Shown here in pieces: positions 22,449-33,127 of a DNA stretch of 64,000 nucleotides. Positions within the stretch are counted from its first letter, which is position 1. The number at the start of each line of letters is the position of its first letter. The notes under the pieces were generated by a model, which was not told where the DNA came from, ran no database searches, and worked only from the letters and a program-made list of their open reading frames with translations. Source of the stretch: Raffaelea ambrosiae (lineage: Eukaryota > Ascomycota > Sordariomycetes > Ophiostomatales > Ophiostomataceae). The stretch covers positions 1,571,628 to 1,635,627 of the forward strand of contig PCDI01000002.1 of NCBI GenBank assembly GCA_002778195.1, read 5' to 3'. The position numbers and the translations under genes are program-made.

Positions 22449-23793
22449 ATGGCCTTCCAGGTGGGCGTCGTCGGCTACGGCCTGTCGGCCAAGGTGTTCC
22501 AGATCCCCTTCATCCTGGCCAGCCCCAAATTTGCCCTGCGTGCCATTGTCTCCAGAGGCACCCAAGCGCACAAGGACCATCCAGACTGTGTCGTCTACAA
22601 GTCTGCCGAGGAGCTGGTCCAGGACGCGGCCATTGACCTTGTTGTACTGTCGACGCCGCCCGAGACACACTTTGCGCTGGCCAGTCTGGCCCTGAAGGCA
22701 GGGAAGCATGGTAAGCCCCGCGTAGAAGGAGACGCCGTCCCCTCGGAAAAAATTGCCGTCTCAGCTCTCTCCTGTCCTGTGTTCAGTCTTCACCCAAGTC
22801 CTCTTCACCTTCTGTCTTTCTAACCTCCCAGTCGTCGTCGAAAAACCGTTTACGCCGACCGCGGCCGAGTGCAACGCCCTCATCGCCCTCGCCCAGGAGC
22901 ACCGTGTCCTCCTGACCGTCTTCCAGAACCGCCGCTGGGACGCCGACTTTGTCACCCTCCAGCAGATCGTCAAGAGCGGCGCCCTCGGCCGCGTCGTCGA
23001 GTTCGAGACGCACTTTGACCGCTACGACCCGGCGGTGCCGCAGGCGTGGCCGGGCAAGGGGGCGGCGGCGGCCCCGCCGGGCACGGGCGTGGTGTACGAC
23101 CTGGGCGCGCACCTGATCGACCAGGCGGTGGTGCTGTACGGGCTCCCCGCCCACGTCACGGGATTCCTGTCGACGCAGCGGCGGGACGTCGACGGCCGGG
23201 AACGGGGGCTGCTGGATGCGTGCACGGTGCTGCTGCACTACGCCAGCGGGCTGCTGGTGACGGTCAAAGCGAGTGCCGTCAGCCCGGACACGGAGCAGGT
23301 GCGGTTCTGGGTCCGTGGCGACCAGGGGAGTTTCCGCAAGGTGAGTCCCCGTTCTCTGCTGTCTTCGGCCTGGGCCCCTGTATCTTTCTCGGGGCCTAAC
23401 TGTGTAGTGCCATCTCGACCCGCAAGAGCCGCAGATTGTGGGCGGCCTGAAGCCGGACGATCCCGCGTTTGGACAGGAAGACGCAAGCCATGCAGGTACG
23501 AAAAGAACAAGAAGCACCCTCCGGGCAAAAGAAGCACCCTCCGGGCACAACACGCTAACACAATGGCAGGCTTCTTGACCGTCTCCGAGGACGGCAAGCT
23601 GGACAAGACCGTGTACCCAACCCTGCCACCCGTGACATATGGCCGCTACTACGACCTCCTGGCCACGGCCCTCGAAGGCAAGGGCGCCGTGCCCGTGACG
23701 CCCGAGTCGGCCCGCGACACCATCTACCTGATCGAGCTGGCCATCCAGAGCTCCAAGGAGGGCGTCACTCTCCCCGTGAAGCCATTTGCCTGA
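22449..23793 (+). CDS. Gfo/Idh/MocA-family NAD(P)-dependent oxidoreductase 2 (YdgJ/IolW-like)
   Basis: Predicted 360 residues from four exons: 22449-22710, 22832-23340, 23408-23495 and 23570-23793. The Rossmann motif is VGVVGYGLSAKVFQIPF, the form seen in the subgroup with bacterial YdgJ and the NADPH-dependent scyllo-inositol dehydrogenase IolW. The EKP signature spans the first intron (KHVVVEKPFTPTAAE). Then come TVFQNRRWDADF and GVVYDLGAHLIDQAV, both hallmark blocks of that subgroup. It probably reduces or oxidises an inositol- or sugar-type substrate; the exact substrate is an inference. Exon 3 is only 88 nt but keeps the family block joining SFRK to CHLDPQEPQ. The gene belongs to the putative sugar/polyol cluster with the transporter and regulator. 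Intron 3 holds a perfect 20-bp direct duplication. Confidence 0.92.
23511..23550. repeat. 20-bp direct tandem duplication in dehydrogenase 2 intron 3
   Basis: Two adjacent 20-bp copies (gaagcaccctccgggca followed by aaa or caa) at 23511-23530 and 23531-23550 differ at one base. They sit fully inside intron 23496-23569. Confidence 0.92.
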
Positions 23794-24000
23794 TTGGTGC
23801 GCGGGAGAATCAAGGCCCCGTCACCTTTTTGGGGGGGGGCAAATTCATTGTCTACGTAGAATCATGCATACCATGGTGTTTTGTACAAAGAGAACAATGT
23901 ATCCTAGAATTTTGAAATGTTTTTTTTTGGAAGGCTTCCAATTCTTTTTGCATTGATCACGTTCTCCCAAAGAAACCGCCATCCCGAGTCCCCCGGCTCT

Positions 24001-26838
24001 TCACAATCCCCCCTGCGTGGGCCAAATGCTAAACAGATTCTCGGCCACGTCCATGTCAAAGTCCAGCCCCATGGACGCCCAGTAGTCTTCGTCTGTGGTG
24101 CCGGAAAACAACACGTCGTTGGACCACGGGTCCACCAGACCCAGGCCGGCCAGCGTGCTGCCCGAATGGGGCGTGGGCGGGTGCGGGTGAGCGGCGTCGG
24201 CCATGCCGTGCGTCTCTGTGCTGTCCTGGACGAGGTACGGCGGTCCGGGCATGGTGGTGGTGGTGGTCGTCGTCATCGTCGTTGCGGCGGCGTCGGCAGG
24301 CCCAGCAAACGCGGAGACGTCGCGTCTGGTGTCGCCGGCCCCGTCTGTCCCGTTCGACACGGGTCGCTCCCGTCTCGCTGCTTCCCCGCCTCCTTGCCCT
24401 CCCCTTCTGGCGGCCTGCCGCGCCCGCAGCTTGTCCGCCGCCTTGGCCAGCGCCTCGGCCAGCTTGTGCTTCGCCGCCGCCGCCCACCACGTGTCGCCCA
24501 TGGCGCGCAGCAGCTGGACCACGGCGGCGTAGTGCTGCCGCGACTGGGCCTGGGCGGCCGGGTCGCTCGTGGCCGGCGACGAGATGTCGTACCAGAAGAC
24601 CAGCAGGCAGTTGACGACCGCATAGACGGTAAAGGGCCACGCCAAGCGGACGAGGCTGTTGTGGCTGTTGTGGCTGTTGCTCGCCCGGCTGGTCAGACGC
24701 GCCACAATGTCGAGGGCGTGCGCGCGGCAGGCGTCGCGCGAGGCGTAGCAGCGGCCGGCCGCCGGGCCTACCGCGCCCGACGGCGCGGGCTCGGCGTAGG
24801 TGATGAACGCGCGGTGCATCAGGATGCGGACGGCGTCGACGCTGGGGAGTGAGTGGAGTTGTTGGAGTCAGTGGAGGTGTTCAGAGAAAGTGTGACCGGG
24901 ACCGTCGACCGGGACCGTCGACCGGGACCGTCGACCGGGACCACTTACTGGGTCAAGAGAATGGCACACCACAGACGACGAATGTCCGGCGCGTGCTGCG
25001 GCTCCGGCTGCGGCGCCTCCTCGTCGGGCCCGCCGTCGGGCCGCAGGGTCGTCGTGATGCGGTCGGCCAGCTGCTCCAGCTGCTGGCTCAGCCGCTGCCG
25101 CCGCAGCACCCCCCGGGTGCTGAAGAGCGTCCGCGCCGACTCGCCCAGGGCGTACAGACTGCGCACGACGTCCTCGATGACGCGGGCCAGCGCCAGGTTC
25201 AGCAGCGTCACGTGGCAGGTCAGCGGGTCCTCGCCGGGAAAGTCGTCGGCCGCCGACAGCGGCTCGACGTCGCAGTCGAGCTCGTTGATCAGAAAGGGCG
25301 TGCCCTCCTGGGCGGCGGTGTGCCGGTCGCAGGCGAAGGTGAGCCACCAGAGGCGGCGCAGGAGCCTCGGGTCGGGCGCCCCCCCCCCTGGTCTGTGGGG
25401 CCCGGGCTGGGTGGCGTCCGAGGTCCGCCGGTGCAGCCCCATCTCCTGGCCGGCGCGCACGGCCAGGCCCAGACAGTCGATGGACGAGTTGAGGCCCTCG
25501 CGGCCCTCCCAGTGGAGGCTCGCCAGCAGGGTGGCCTGGACGACGGCGACGCGGTCCGCGCAGACGTCCGTCTCGATGAGGGCGCGCAGCTTCGCGTAGA
25601 GCCGGTCGCAATGGCTTCGGACGGACGGCGCGGCGTCGCGGCCCTCGGTTGTCCCACCACCGCCGCCGGCGTCCTCCCCGCCGGCGTACCGCGACGCGGC
25701 GAGAAACACAGCGTGCAGCACCACCAGCGGCGGCGGCGGCTCGCCCGGGCCGTAGTACCGGCTCAGAAACTCCTTCCGGTCGACCACGGGCAGGATGGGA
25801 TGCACGTGGGCAAAGTACGTCTCCAGCAGACGCGCGCAGCGGTCGGCCGGCGGCAGGTCGAAGCAGCCCAGCGCCCGGAGGTACTGCATGCGGGCGTCCG
25901 ACGCGCCCAGCCCGCCACGGTAGTACCCCTCCCAGTCGCAGTGGTGGACGCCGGTGCCGCGGCGGTGGACACGCACACGGCCACCACCACGCGTGTTCGT
26001 GCCGGCGTTGGCAGGGGCACGGTGGTCCGGCGCCGGGTCGGGCGTGCGGAACGAGCAGCCGTTGTTGACAATCTTTTCCTTGAGGTCGCGCTGCAGCAGG
26101 GCCGACAGCGGGTTGGTGCCCGAGATGAGCTTGGACGTCGAGGCATACCGGGGATCGTGGAGCCGCCGATGATGGGGAGTGGGGGCCGCCGCATTCTTGC
26201 TGCTGCTGCTGCTGCTGTCCAGGAGATACAGCATCGTGACATAGCGCATCTCCTTGTTGCCGTCGCGGGTGTGATCGACGGGCGGCGGGTCGACCAGGGG
26301 CTCGGCGCCTGGGCTGGGACATGGGGAAGAGGAGGAGGAGGAGGACGACGACGACGGAATACTGTTCACGGTGGGCAGGGCGCCCTGGCTGCGGTTGTCG
26401 AGCCCAGCATTCACCGGCTCGTCTTCCGGAGGACTGGGGCCCGGCACGGGCATGGCCACCGCAGCAGGCGCCGAAGCAGGCGGGACACGGCCGTCTGGAA
26501 GGCGCGACGCTCGTCTTGGGGTGGCCCGACGGGCGTGGCTGTCCAGGGTCGCGGGCGTGGCGACCACCTCGGCCAGCAGGGAGTCGCGCTGTCGACCGGC
26601 TTGCGCGTGCTGCGGCTCGTGCTCAAACGAGCAGTCCCTGTTGTCGTGGTGGCAGCGGTGGCAGCGGCGCGAGGCCGCCGTGAAGGTGCATCGTTTCTGG
26701 GCGAGTGAGTTGGTGGGGAACAGGAGGAGAGAGAGACGGGGATGGTACCTTTAACTCTTTGCACCGTTTGCAGGCGCGCACAGCCTTGCGCCGCTTGTGG
26801 GCAGGGCCGCCATCGTCGAACGAGAGGATCCCCAGCAT
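24001..26838 (-). CDS. Zn(II)2Cys6 transcription factor of the putative sugar/polyol cluster
   Basis: Predicted 892 residues from three exons: 26749-26838, 24949-26696 and 24001-24841. The zinc cluster is split by intron 1 and is complete only after splicing: Cys23, Cys26, Cys33, Cys42, Cys45 and Cys52 (C-x2-C-x6-C-x8-C-x2-C-x6-C). A basic stretch HKRRKAVRA precedes it. A Pro/Ser-rich linker with polyserine runs follows, then a fungal-specific transcription factor domain (YFAHVHPILPVVDRKEF; LASLHWEGREGLNSSIDCLGLAVRAGQEMGLHR split by normal helices; LRRLWWLTFACDRH). The C-terminal 280 residues contain a further helical part and a low-complexity Thr run, ending in an acidic segment that could activate transcription. 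It is convergent with dehydrogenase 2 (about 200 bp between stops) and is the likely regulator of the neighbouring transporter and dehydrogenases. Intron 2 contains a 13-bp tandem repeat. Confidence 0.9.
24894..24943. repeat. 13-bp tandem repeat, about 3.8 copies, in intron 2 of the Zn2Cys6 gene
   Basis: Units of gaccgggaccgtc start at 24894, 24907 and 24920, with a partial fourth at 24933. Each junction forms the palindrome GTCGAC. The array nearly touches the splice donor of intron 24842-24948. Confidence 0.93.
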
Positions 26839-27587
26839 GGCTGTGGTCAGTTGTGTGGGGTTGTTGGGGGAGAGCCCATGCAGAATGGGGAAAGTTGAAA
26901 AATAGGATTGAAAAAGGGGAAATAAAAAAGGAATGGCAACAGGAATTCACAAGGAATCCAGAGTCTGTTTTCTGCCAACGAAAGTGGAGACATCAGTCAC
27001 TAATAACGACAGACTTCAAAGACAAGCAAGGAACAGAGGACAGCCGTTATCGCAATGTCCACTCTGCAGTCAAACTCGAACGCTGCTTTCCCTTCTCAAG
27101 CGCTCTGTCCTCGACTGCCGAATGTTGGTAAAATCCAGACTTCTGCACGCCTGGTTGCTCTCGATCTCGACTAGACAGTTGCTATCTAAACACAGCTGCA
27201 CATCCCAGCCGCAGCCTTCGAGCACATTGTCGCTGATGTCCTCCCATCTCTCCTTCTGACAATACCTCTCCATGGCTGTGATATATCTGTTTTCCCTCTT
27301 TTCTTAGTTTTTCTGCTCTTTTTATTCGAAATGAAGTCAATTTCGATTCGAGTCCGCAGGAAACACACCACTATACAAGCGAGTCTTGTTATTCAAACTT
27401 TCCTATTTCGCAACTATGCAATCCTGCTTACTTGTGCTGTGAACAAGCTTTCCGTAGCTTCGGTCTGCGGATGTAGTTGGTCGCCGCGCTTGGGGGCTGT
27501 TTTGAGTGTTTTTGCGTGTTTTTGAGGGGTGCCTTGGCTTTCTTGGCTTCAACAGACGACCAATAAGCACAGGTACTGCATAGCCTG
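26839..27587. other. intergenic region between Zn2Cys6 regulator and ankyrin gene
   Basis: This 749-bp divergent intergenic stretch is AT-richer than its neighbours. It should hold both promoters. No gene, clear TATA box or repeat is visible. Confidence 0.5.
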
Positions 27588-28753
27588 ATGTCCAAGCCTC
27601 TTCAACCGTCCCGAAGAGCATCCACACCAGCGGCCACCACCGGTAGCAGCAGCCGCCACCGCCGGCCCTCGCTCCTCGCGGCACTGCGCGGCGCCCGCTC
27701 TCCTTCTCCGCGCCCCAGCTCGCCCATGACCGACGAGGAGCAGATCCTCGCCTCCATCTTCGACGCCATCCCGTGGCGCCGGTCCTGGGGCCCCGTGCCG
27801 AGCACCCTGGACACTGCCCTGCAGGTGGCTGCGCTCAACGGCCACGAAGCGCTCGTCCGCGCCCTGTTGGACAAGGGTGCACCGATCCTCTACACCGACC
27901 GGCACCATGCCTTTCGGCGCGCCCACGGGAGCGCCCTCCACACGGCCCTGCGGAGCAGCATGCCCTCGCTGTGCCAGGTGCTCCTCCACGCATTTTGGCA
28001 ACGGGCGCTCGAGGCGGCGCTGCAAGCGGGCACGTCGCCGACCTAAGCGTCGTCGCGCTGCTCGACGGCCGCGACAAGGACGACTGCACGCCGCTGCACA
28101 TGGCCGCCTCCGCGGGCGAGACGGACGAGGTGCGGCTGCGGCTGCGGCGCGGCGCGGCGCTCGACGCGCGGGACAAGTACCGACGGACCCCGCTGCACAT
28201 GGCGGTGCGGTACAGGCGCACGGAGACGGCGCAGTACCTGATCGGCCAGGGAGCCGCCACAAAGCAGCTGCTCGAGCCCACGCTGTGGGCGCGTGCGGCG
28301 GAACAGGAGCGCCACAGCGACCTGTGGGGAAGCTACGGCATGGTCAGACCATTCATCCAGAGGCTGCTGGCGGAGGAGCAGAAACGGCCACGGCCACCCG
28401 CGGGCGACGAGGGTGCGGAGCAGCAGAAGGACGAGGACGAGGACGCCGAGGAAGCGAACGAGAACGGCAAGGGTAAGGGCCAGGCCAGGCGCGGTGCATC
28501 CACAGCGGGAGCAGAGGCATGTTCGTCATCGCTGTCTTCGTCCCATCCCTACAGAGTCGTGTCGTTCCCGTTGGATCCTGGTCCAGCCAGGTCCCATGAC
28601 AAGGGGAACGAGCACTCGGAAGCAAAGCGACGAAATGGGCGGCAACTAGACCAACTCCGGCTTATAAATTCATGTGTTTTGGGGGAATGTGAACGGCTGT
28701 TTCTACTTGTCAGGGAAGACTCTGGATGGAGAGTTCTGAGATCGAACATCTAA
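27588..28753 (+). pseudogene. ankyrin-repeat protein gene with an apparent frameshift
   Basis: The first frame runs from ATG 27588 to a stop at 28046 (152 residues) and includes TALQVAALNGHEALVRALLDKGA and SALHTALRSSMPSLCQVLLHA-type ankyrin helices. The downstream frame continues the ankyrin pattern: ALLDGRDKDDCTPLHMAASAG, then ALDARDKYRRTPLHMAV and AQYLIGQGAA. The two frames differ by one base and overlap around the ggg at 28028-28030, where adding one G would join LEAALQAG to HVADLSVV smoothly. I see no intron of suitable length with good splice sites there, so this is a real frameshift or a sequencing error. Ankyrin repeats bind proteins; no catalytic domain is seen. The 3' end is uncertain: reading through ends at 28753, while a well-formed intron at 28473-28554 (GTAAGG...CCCTACAG) would end the protein at 28649. 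Confidence 0.7.
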
Positions 28754-29538
28754 TGCGAGTTAACGAGGGAGCATGCAATGGCTTTTGAAATTGGGTTGTC
28801 GTTTATTTGTAACGTGGCTCGCAACATCACCATCCGCAGAACAGGAACCCCAGGTATAGATGAAAAATAGCAATGAAGTCGTAACCACCTGGGACAGTTC
28901 TGCCACATTGCGAGCATCTAGACGGAGTGGGTGGCGCACTTCTGCGCACATCTGCCTGGAAATTGGCCCGTGCTCAGGGGCGAGTGCATGTCGACGACCA
29001 TTTGTTGGTGCCACAGCAGACAGGAAGGCGAGCAGAGTGTGCCTGGCAATCACGACTGCGCCGTCGGTGTAGGGGTCTTGTTCAGCGACGTGTGCATGGA
29101 TCCAATACTGTCAAGAATATGAAGTGCGCTTATCTACAGGCAAATATGTTAGAGAAACTGCGAAGCTGGACCACAGCCAGCATCGCACAACTTGTTCCCT
29201 TGCTTGTTGTTTTGTTTATATAGATGGATGATGACTCTCCCTTGGCGTATCCCTTAGAATCTGTCTGGGGTAAACTTTTTTTCTCGTATAACAGGGAAGC
29301 AGAAGTAAGGACGTCTTGCAGAAAAAAAAAAAGCTTGATGATCTGATTTTCAGAATCAGCCATTGTCGGCACTATAGAGGAAGACGGCGACCAGGCCTCG
29401 CAGAAGAGAGCGCGTTTGTATAAAAGACCAAGCGGTCGGCATGGCCTTTCGATTGTCGCTTCTGATTGTTTGATCAGAACAAAACCAGCCCAACCCAACC
29501 GTCATAGCAGAACCACACGCCCTCCCCCCGCCGTCAAC
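28754..29538. other. intergenic region between ankyrin gene and CVNH-like gene
   Basis: This 785-bp stretch has no gene that I can support. It contains the TATA box and leader of the CVNH-like gene at its right end. Confidence 0.5.
29419..29426 (+). promoter_or_regulatory. TATA box of the CVNH-like secreted protein gene
   Basis: TATAAAAG, a strong consensus TATA box, about 120 nt upstream of the ATG at 29539. Such a box suits a strongly induced gene for a secreted protein. Confidence 0.65.
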
Positions 29539-30142
29539 ATGAAGCTCGTCCGTATTCTTCTGGCCCTCGGCCTCTCTGCTGTTCCTGGTCTCGCCGCCAC
29601 GACGCCGTCAAAGGGTGGCGTTCTGGCGGATTGTTACAAGAAGAACTACTACACCACAAACGTGTTGAGCGCCGTCTGCATTGTGGGAGGCGTAACATAT
29701 TGGGCCAATATCAATCTGGACTTGTGCCTCATCAACTCCCCAACAGGTCTGGCCTTTCAGGAGTCGTATGTATTTTTTCATGTATTTTTTTTTTCTGGTT
29801 TTATAAAGTTAAAATATCTAACATACACAAGTGGTCATTTCTCTGCTTCGTGTGATTGCCCCGAGCAGTCCGTGTGCGACGACAGGCTGAAGTGCAGTTG
29901 TGGCTCGATCGATCTGAGTGAGTTTCCTTGTTCCTTTTTTTTTTTTTTTTTTTTGTCCAAAGAGACCCACTACGTCGTCTGCTGTACCGAGATCAGACTT
30001 GCTCATATCGCTGACATCCCGTGCAGACAAAGGCATGTACCTGACTGAGCAAGGCCAGTTTGCCTGTATGAGCATGGTCGGCGATGGCTCAGTGATCGAC
30101 GCACAGAGCAACGATCAACCCAGCTGCATGGACATCATGTAG
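29539..30142 (+). CDS. small secreted CVNH-like (cyanovirin-N homology) protein
   Basis: Predicted 142 residues from three exons: 29539-29765, 29832-29917 and 30027-30142, joined in phases 2 and 1. A clear signal peptide MKLVRILLALGLSAVPGLA is followed by a mature part of about 120 residues. The spliced order of blocks fits the two-repeat CVNH fold: a Cys-containing start (Cys32, Cys47), INLDLCLINSPTGLAF, then SGHFSASCDC, LKCSCGSIDLNKG and GQFACM. The first internal block resembles the INLDxCIxNxxGxL motif of CVNH repeats, and GHFSASC the start of the second repeat. CVNH proteins are small lectins or structural secreted proteins of fungi; sugar binding here is not proven. High Cys content suggests disulfides. 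Intron 2 has an 18-19 T run. The family call rests on motif spacing and is the main uncertainty. Confidence 0.78.
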
Positions 30143-33127
30143 TCCATGTTGTAGCGGGTTGTTTTCCCAGAGACGGACGGGGCTCCAAAAGGGACGTGTT
30201 CGTCTTTTATAGCAAGAGCACAGGCTGTGTGTAACATACTTGTGCTTTGTTCCAAGAGAGACGCCAGGAGAGACGCCAGGAGAGACGCCAAGAGAGACGG
30301 CTTGTAATATATCCACTGGAGACGAGATGCGGATGGCGAATGCAACCCGTATTCTTTGGCGTAGAGCGGAAGCTTTGTCAACTGGTCTCCGGGCATATTC
30401 CAAGAAACATGTAGGAAACACACATGGATTTTACTGTGCAATCTGCATCCTCAGCTACGCAGCCACCCCGGTGCTTGAATGTTGCGCCGGTCCAGACCAA
30501 GTCTCCCCTCACAAATCTGTCACATCTCCCTCGCTACCTCCCTCGCTCACGTCCTTCCGCCTTGTCTTTTTCTCGTTGTATTTCCTATCCCATAAAAACA
30601 ATATCTCGACGTCGTTTCGACACCAGGAACACATTCGATGTGGAATACTTCCGCCTTAGTCATACGTGCGGGCTGTGAAGGGCTCGCCCATGACCTGCTC
30701 TTATATTTCCTCCTTCTGCTCCTACTAGAATCCCGTTTCCAACAAGAGAACCTTGCATGAATATTTGCCCGTTTGCCAGCTTCTTTGCCAGCCTGATCGC
30801 TGCTCTACGCCGCGGTGTCTTTGTGATGCACCCTTAATTTCATGGGAGAAAACCACTAGTTCCAGGGGATGTTGGGTTTGTTCCGAGAGAGGAAAAAAGA
30901 CGAAAAAGTCAGAGATAGGAGCCAGAACAAGCAAGTCTATCGCGGCTGACACCAACAACGAGCTTCCACACCGAATGATACAGTGCCCGAGCCGGGTATG
31001 CACGTAGTAGGGCAAATTATTGCAATGGAAGAAGCCGAATAGTCTGGGCCCACCCAGCGATTCTGATTGGTGCTCCGGAATCGTTAGCTTCTGGCCAGGG
31101 GCATCCAATGACCAGAGCTTTGGTATGCCCTGTGCATACTATGTAATATTGTTTTGCTAGACCAAGCCATGGCGCCAACATGAGCTTCTTCGTCCAACTC
31201 TCGTATCAACGTTTCCTTTCACATGCATTCAGAGATATGTCAATCCCATAATCCAAAGTCTGCCAACAGGGTTTCGTGCCAAGTGGAAAATTGCACGTGA
31301 AAAATTGGCAGGTCTCCTTGCATGCGGTTCGAAACGTTTGCAGGTCATGCACGGGTTGGAAAGGTAGCTGCAGATTCCAATCAGACCCTCAGTTGGTAGA
31401 AGAAGAATATGGCGGACAGCCCCACTGGGATGATCGACGAAGACCCCGACTTTGCTGGATCATAGGAGCTACTCCGGAGATGGGCATCGCTCATATGGGA
31501 ATTGTTGTATGTGCCCTGGCACGTGATGCCCATCACGTGTGCAGCATACGCATTTAGCCTGCCCCACTCGCTCTTCTTTCTTTGCAGTCTTTTCACCCTC
31601 ACTCGGCCCCGTTCGTGAGGTCATGAGGAACTCAATACATACATGTGCCTTTGGGTACACGAAGTGTCCCGAAACGTTCGAACGCAGGTGTGGATTCCAT
31701 CTGTAGGAGATGCTAGATGTGGTTCTTTCAAAAGGCAAAGTAGGACGTTCCTCTTCCTAGCGTGCCACAGTTGGGCCCACCTGTCTATAAGACAAAGAAA
31801 ACACGGTGTACTTGGATTTTGAGAGATGAACAAAACCACAGTCTACTTTTCAACAGAAACAGAAACAGGACTCGATTCAAAATGAGGGTATTGAGAGAGT
31901 CACAATGAGCATCTCACGATGCAACACTGTGGAGAGACTGTATCAGGGGATGGGGCCTAGTAGAAAATTGTAGATAAGGCCAGGGATTCGTCCAGACGTG
32001 AGGGTCCCAAGCATTCGACAAAACACAACTCCCCCCCAACTCTTTGTCTTTCCACATCTGACCAGGAACTCTCCTGTGGGGTGCTTCTGCACTTGGAAGA
32101 GCAAGCCGCTCTGCATCTTATCTTCTCCACATTCTCTACGCCTGCCCGCAAGATAGGGAGACTGTCTGGTGATGAGCTGTTTGTTCCCTTCTCGGCTCCG
32201 CGTCCAGTACTATAAAGCCATTCTTTGTTTCCAATTCGGGTTGTTCGACCGGGCTTGCCTGCGGTCGTCTCCAGGTCGGATTGCCAAAACGAGACCCGGC
32301 CCGGACAGCCAAAACTCTGAAAACTGGGCCCCGTGAACGTCCCCGAACAAAATTGAAATTTTTTTTTAAATAAATAAAAAGGAAAAGAAAAGGAAAAGGA
32401 AAAAAGAGAGAAAAGGCAGCCGGATACTGTCGGCGTCACATCCGCAGAAAGGAGGACTCGCAGGACTCCCGCGGCACACGTGACACTTTTGCGGCGGGAC
32501 GAGACCGCAGCACAGTACGGTGTAGAAAATGAGCTATCGGCGTACCATGGTTACCGGCCGCACAGGGAATGGGAGAGGGGGCCGGGCAACCAACAGCGTG
32601 TCTAAGCAATGACGCCCGGCGGTGGGTACGTCATAGACCCATTCAAACCTGGAAAATCGGGTCCGGTTGGGGTCCCCCTTCTGGGTCACTTGATAAAACT
32701 AAGACTTCGGTGACCGGAATGGGAGCCGCCAACTACGCGGCTGCGCCGCCGAACGAATCAAGGCACCAAACTGTACCTGACAAACATCGTCATCTCACGT
32801 TTACACTGGGGCCTGTGGAGTATATGTACAGTTTGCTCGAGTCGCTTGCTGACAGGAAAATGCACGACAGATTGCCGATCCCTGTCTTCGTTCTTCTTTT
32901 TCTCCTTTTTGGGGGACTTTATTTTTTCTTCGTCTTCCTCCCTTGTGCAATCCCTGGAGCAGGTGGTTTACTTTTATTTGATTTATTTTTATTTTTATTT
33001 TTGGGGGGATCTCTTCGTTTGTTCTCTTGTTTCCCACCGTGTGTTCCTTGCAGCTCTTCTTCTCCTTCCAAGGAATTGATTCCTCCCAACTGTCTTTGGC
33101 AAAAGAATTCGCCACAGCAAAGCAAGG
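30143..33127. other. gene-poor intergenic region
   Basis: About 3 kb with no supported gene. It contains the 12-bp minisatellite at 30257-30300, a TACATAGTA-type site at 31137, an A/T-rich low-complexity patch near 32355-32410 and TTTTTA-type repeats near 32970-33000 just upstream of the MFS exporter. No open frame here has a recognisable domain. Confidence 0.55.
30257..30300. repeat. 12-bp minisatellite, about 3.7 copies (gagacgccagga)
   Basis: The trinucleotide acg recurs at 30261, 30273, 30285 and 30297 within units of gagacgccagga; the last is diverged. It lies just 3' of the CVNH-like gene in non-coding DNA. Confidence 0.9.

Noticed and set aside
24849..26708. 619-codon open frame on the plus strand opposite the Zn2Cys6 regulator
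   Set aside because: It is the antisense of a GC-rich gene whose minus-strand product has a complete zinc cluster and domain. The plus-strand translation is Arg/Gly/Val-rich and has no domain.
27971..28047. Intron bridging the two ankyrin frames
   Set aside because: The only length-compatible choice (GTGCCA donor, CTAAG acceptor) has a poor donor and would delete part of an ankyrin helix; a one-base frameshift explains the data better.
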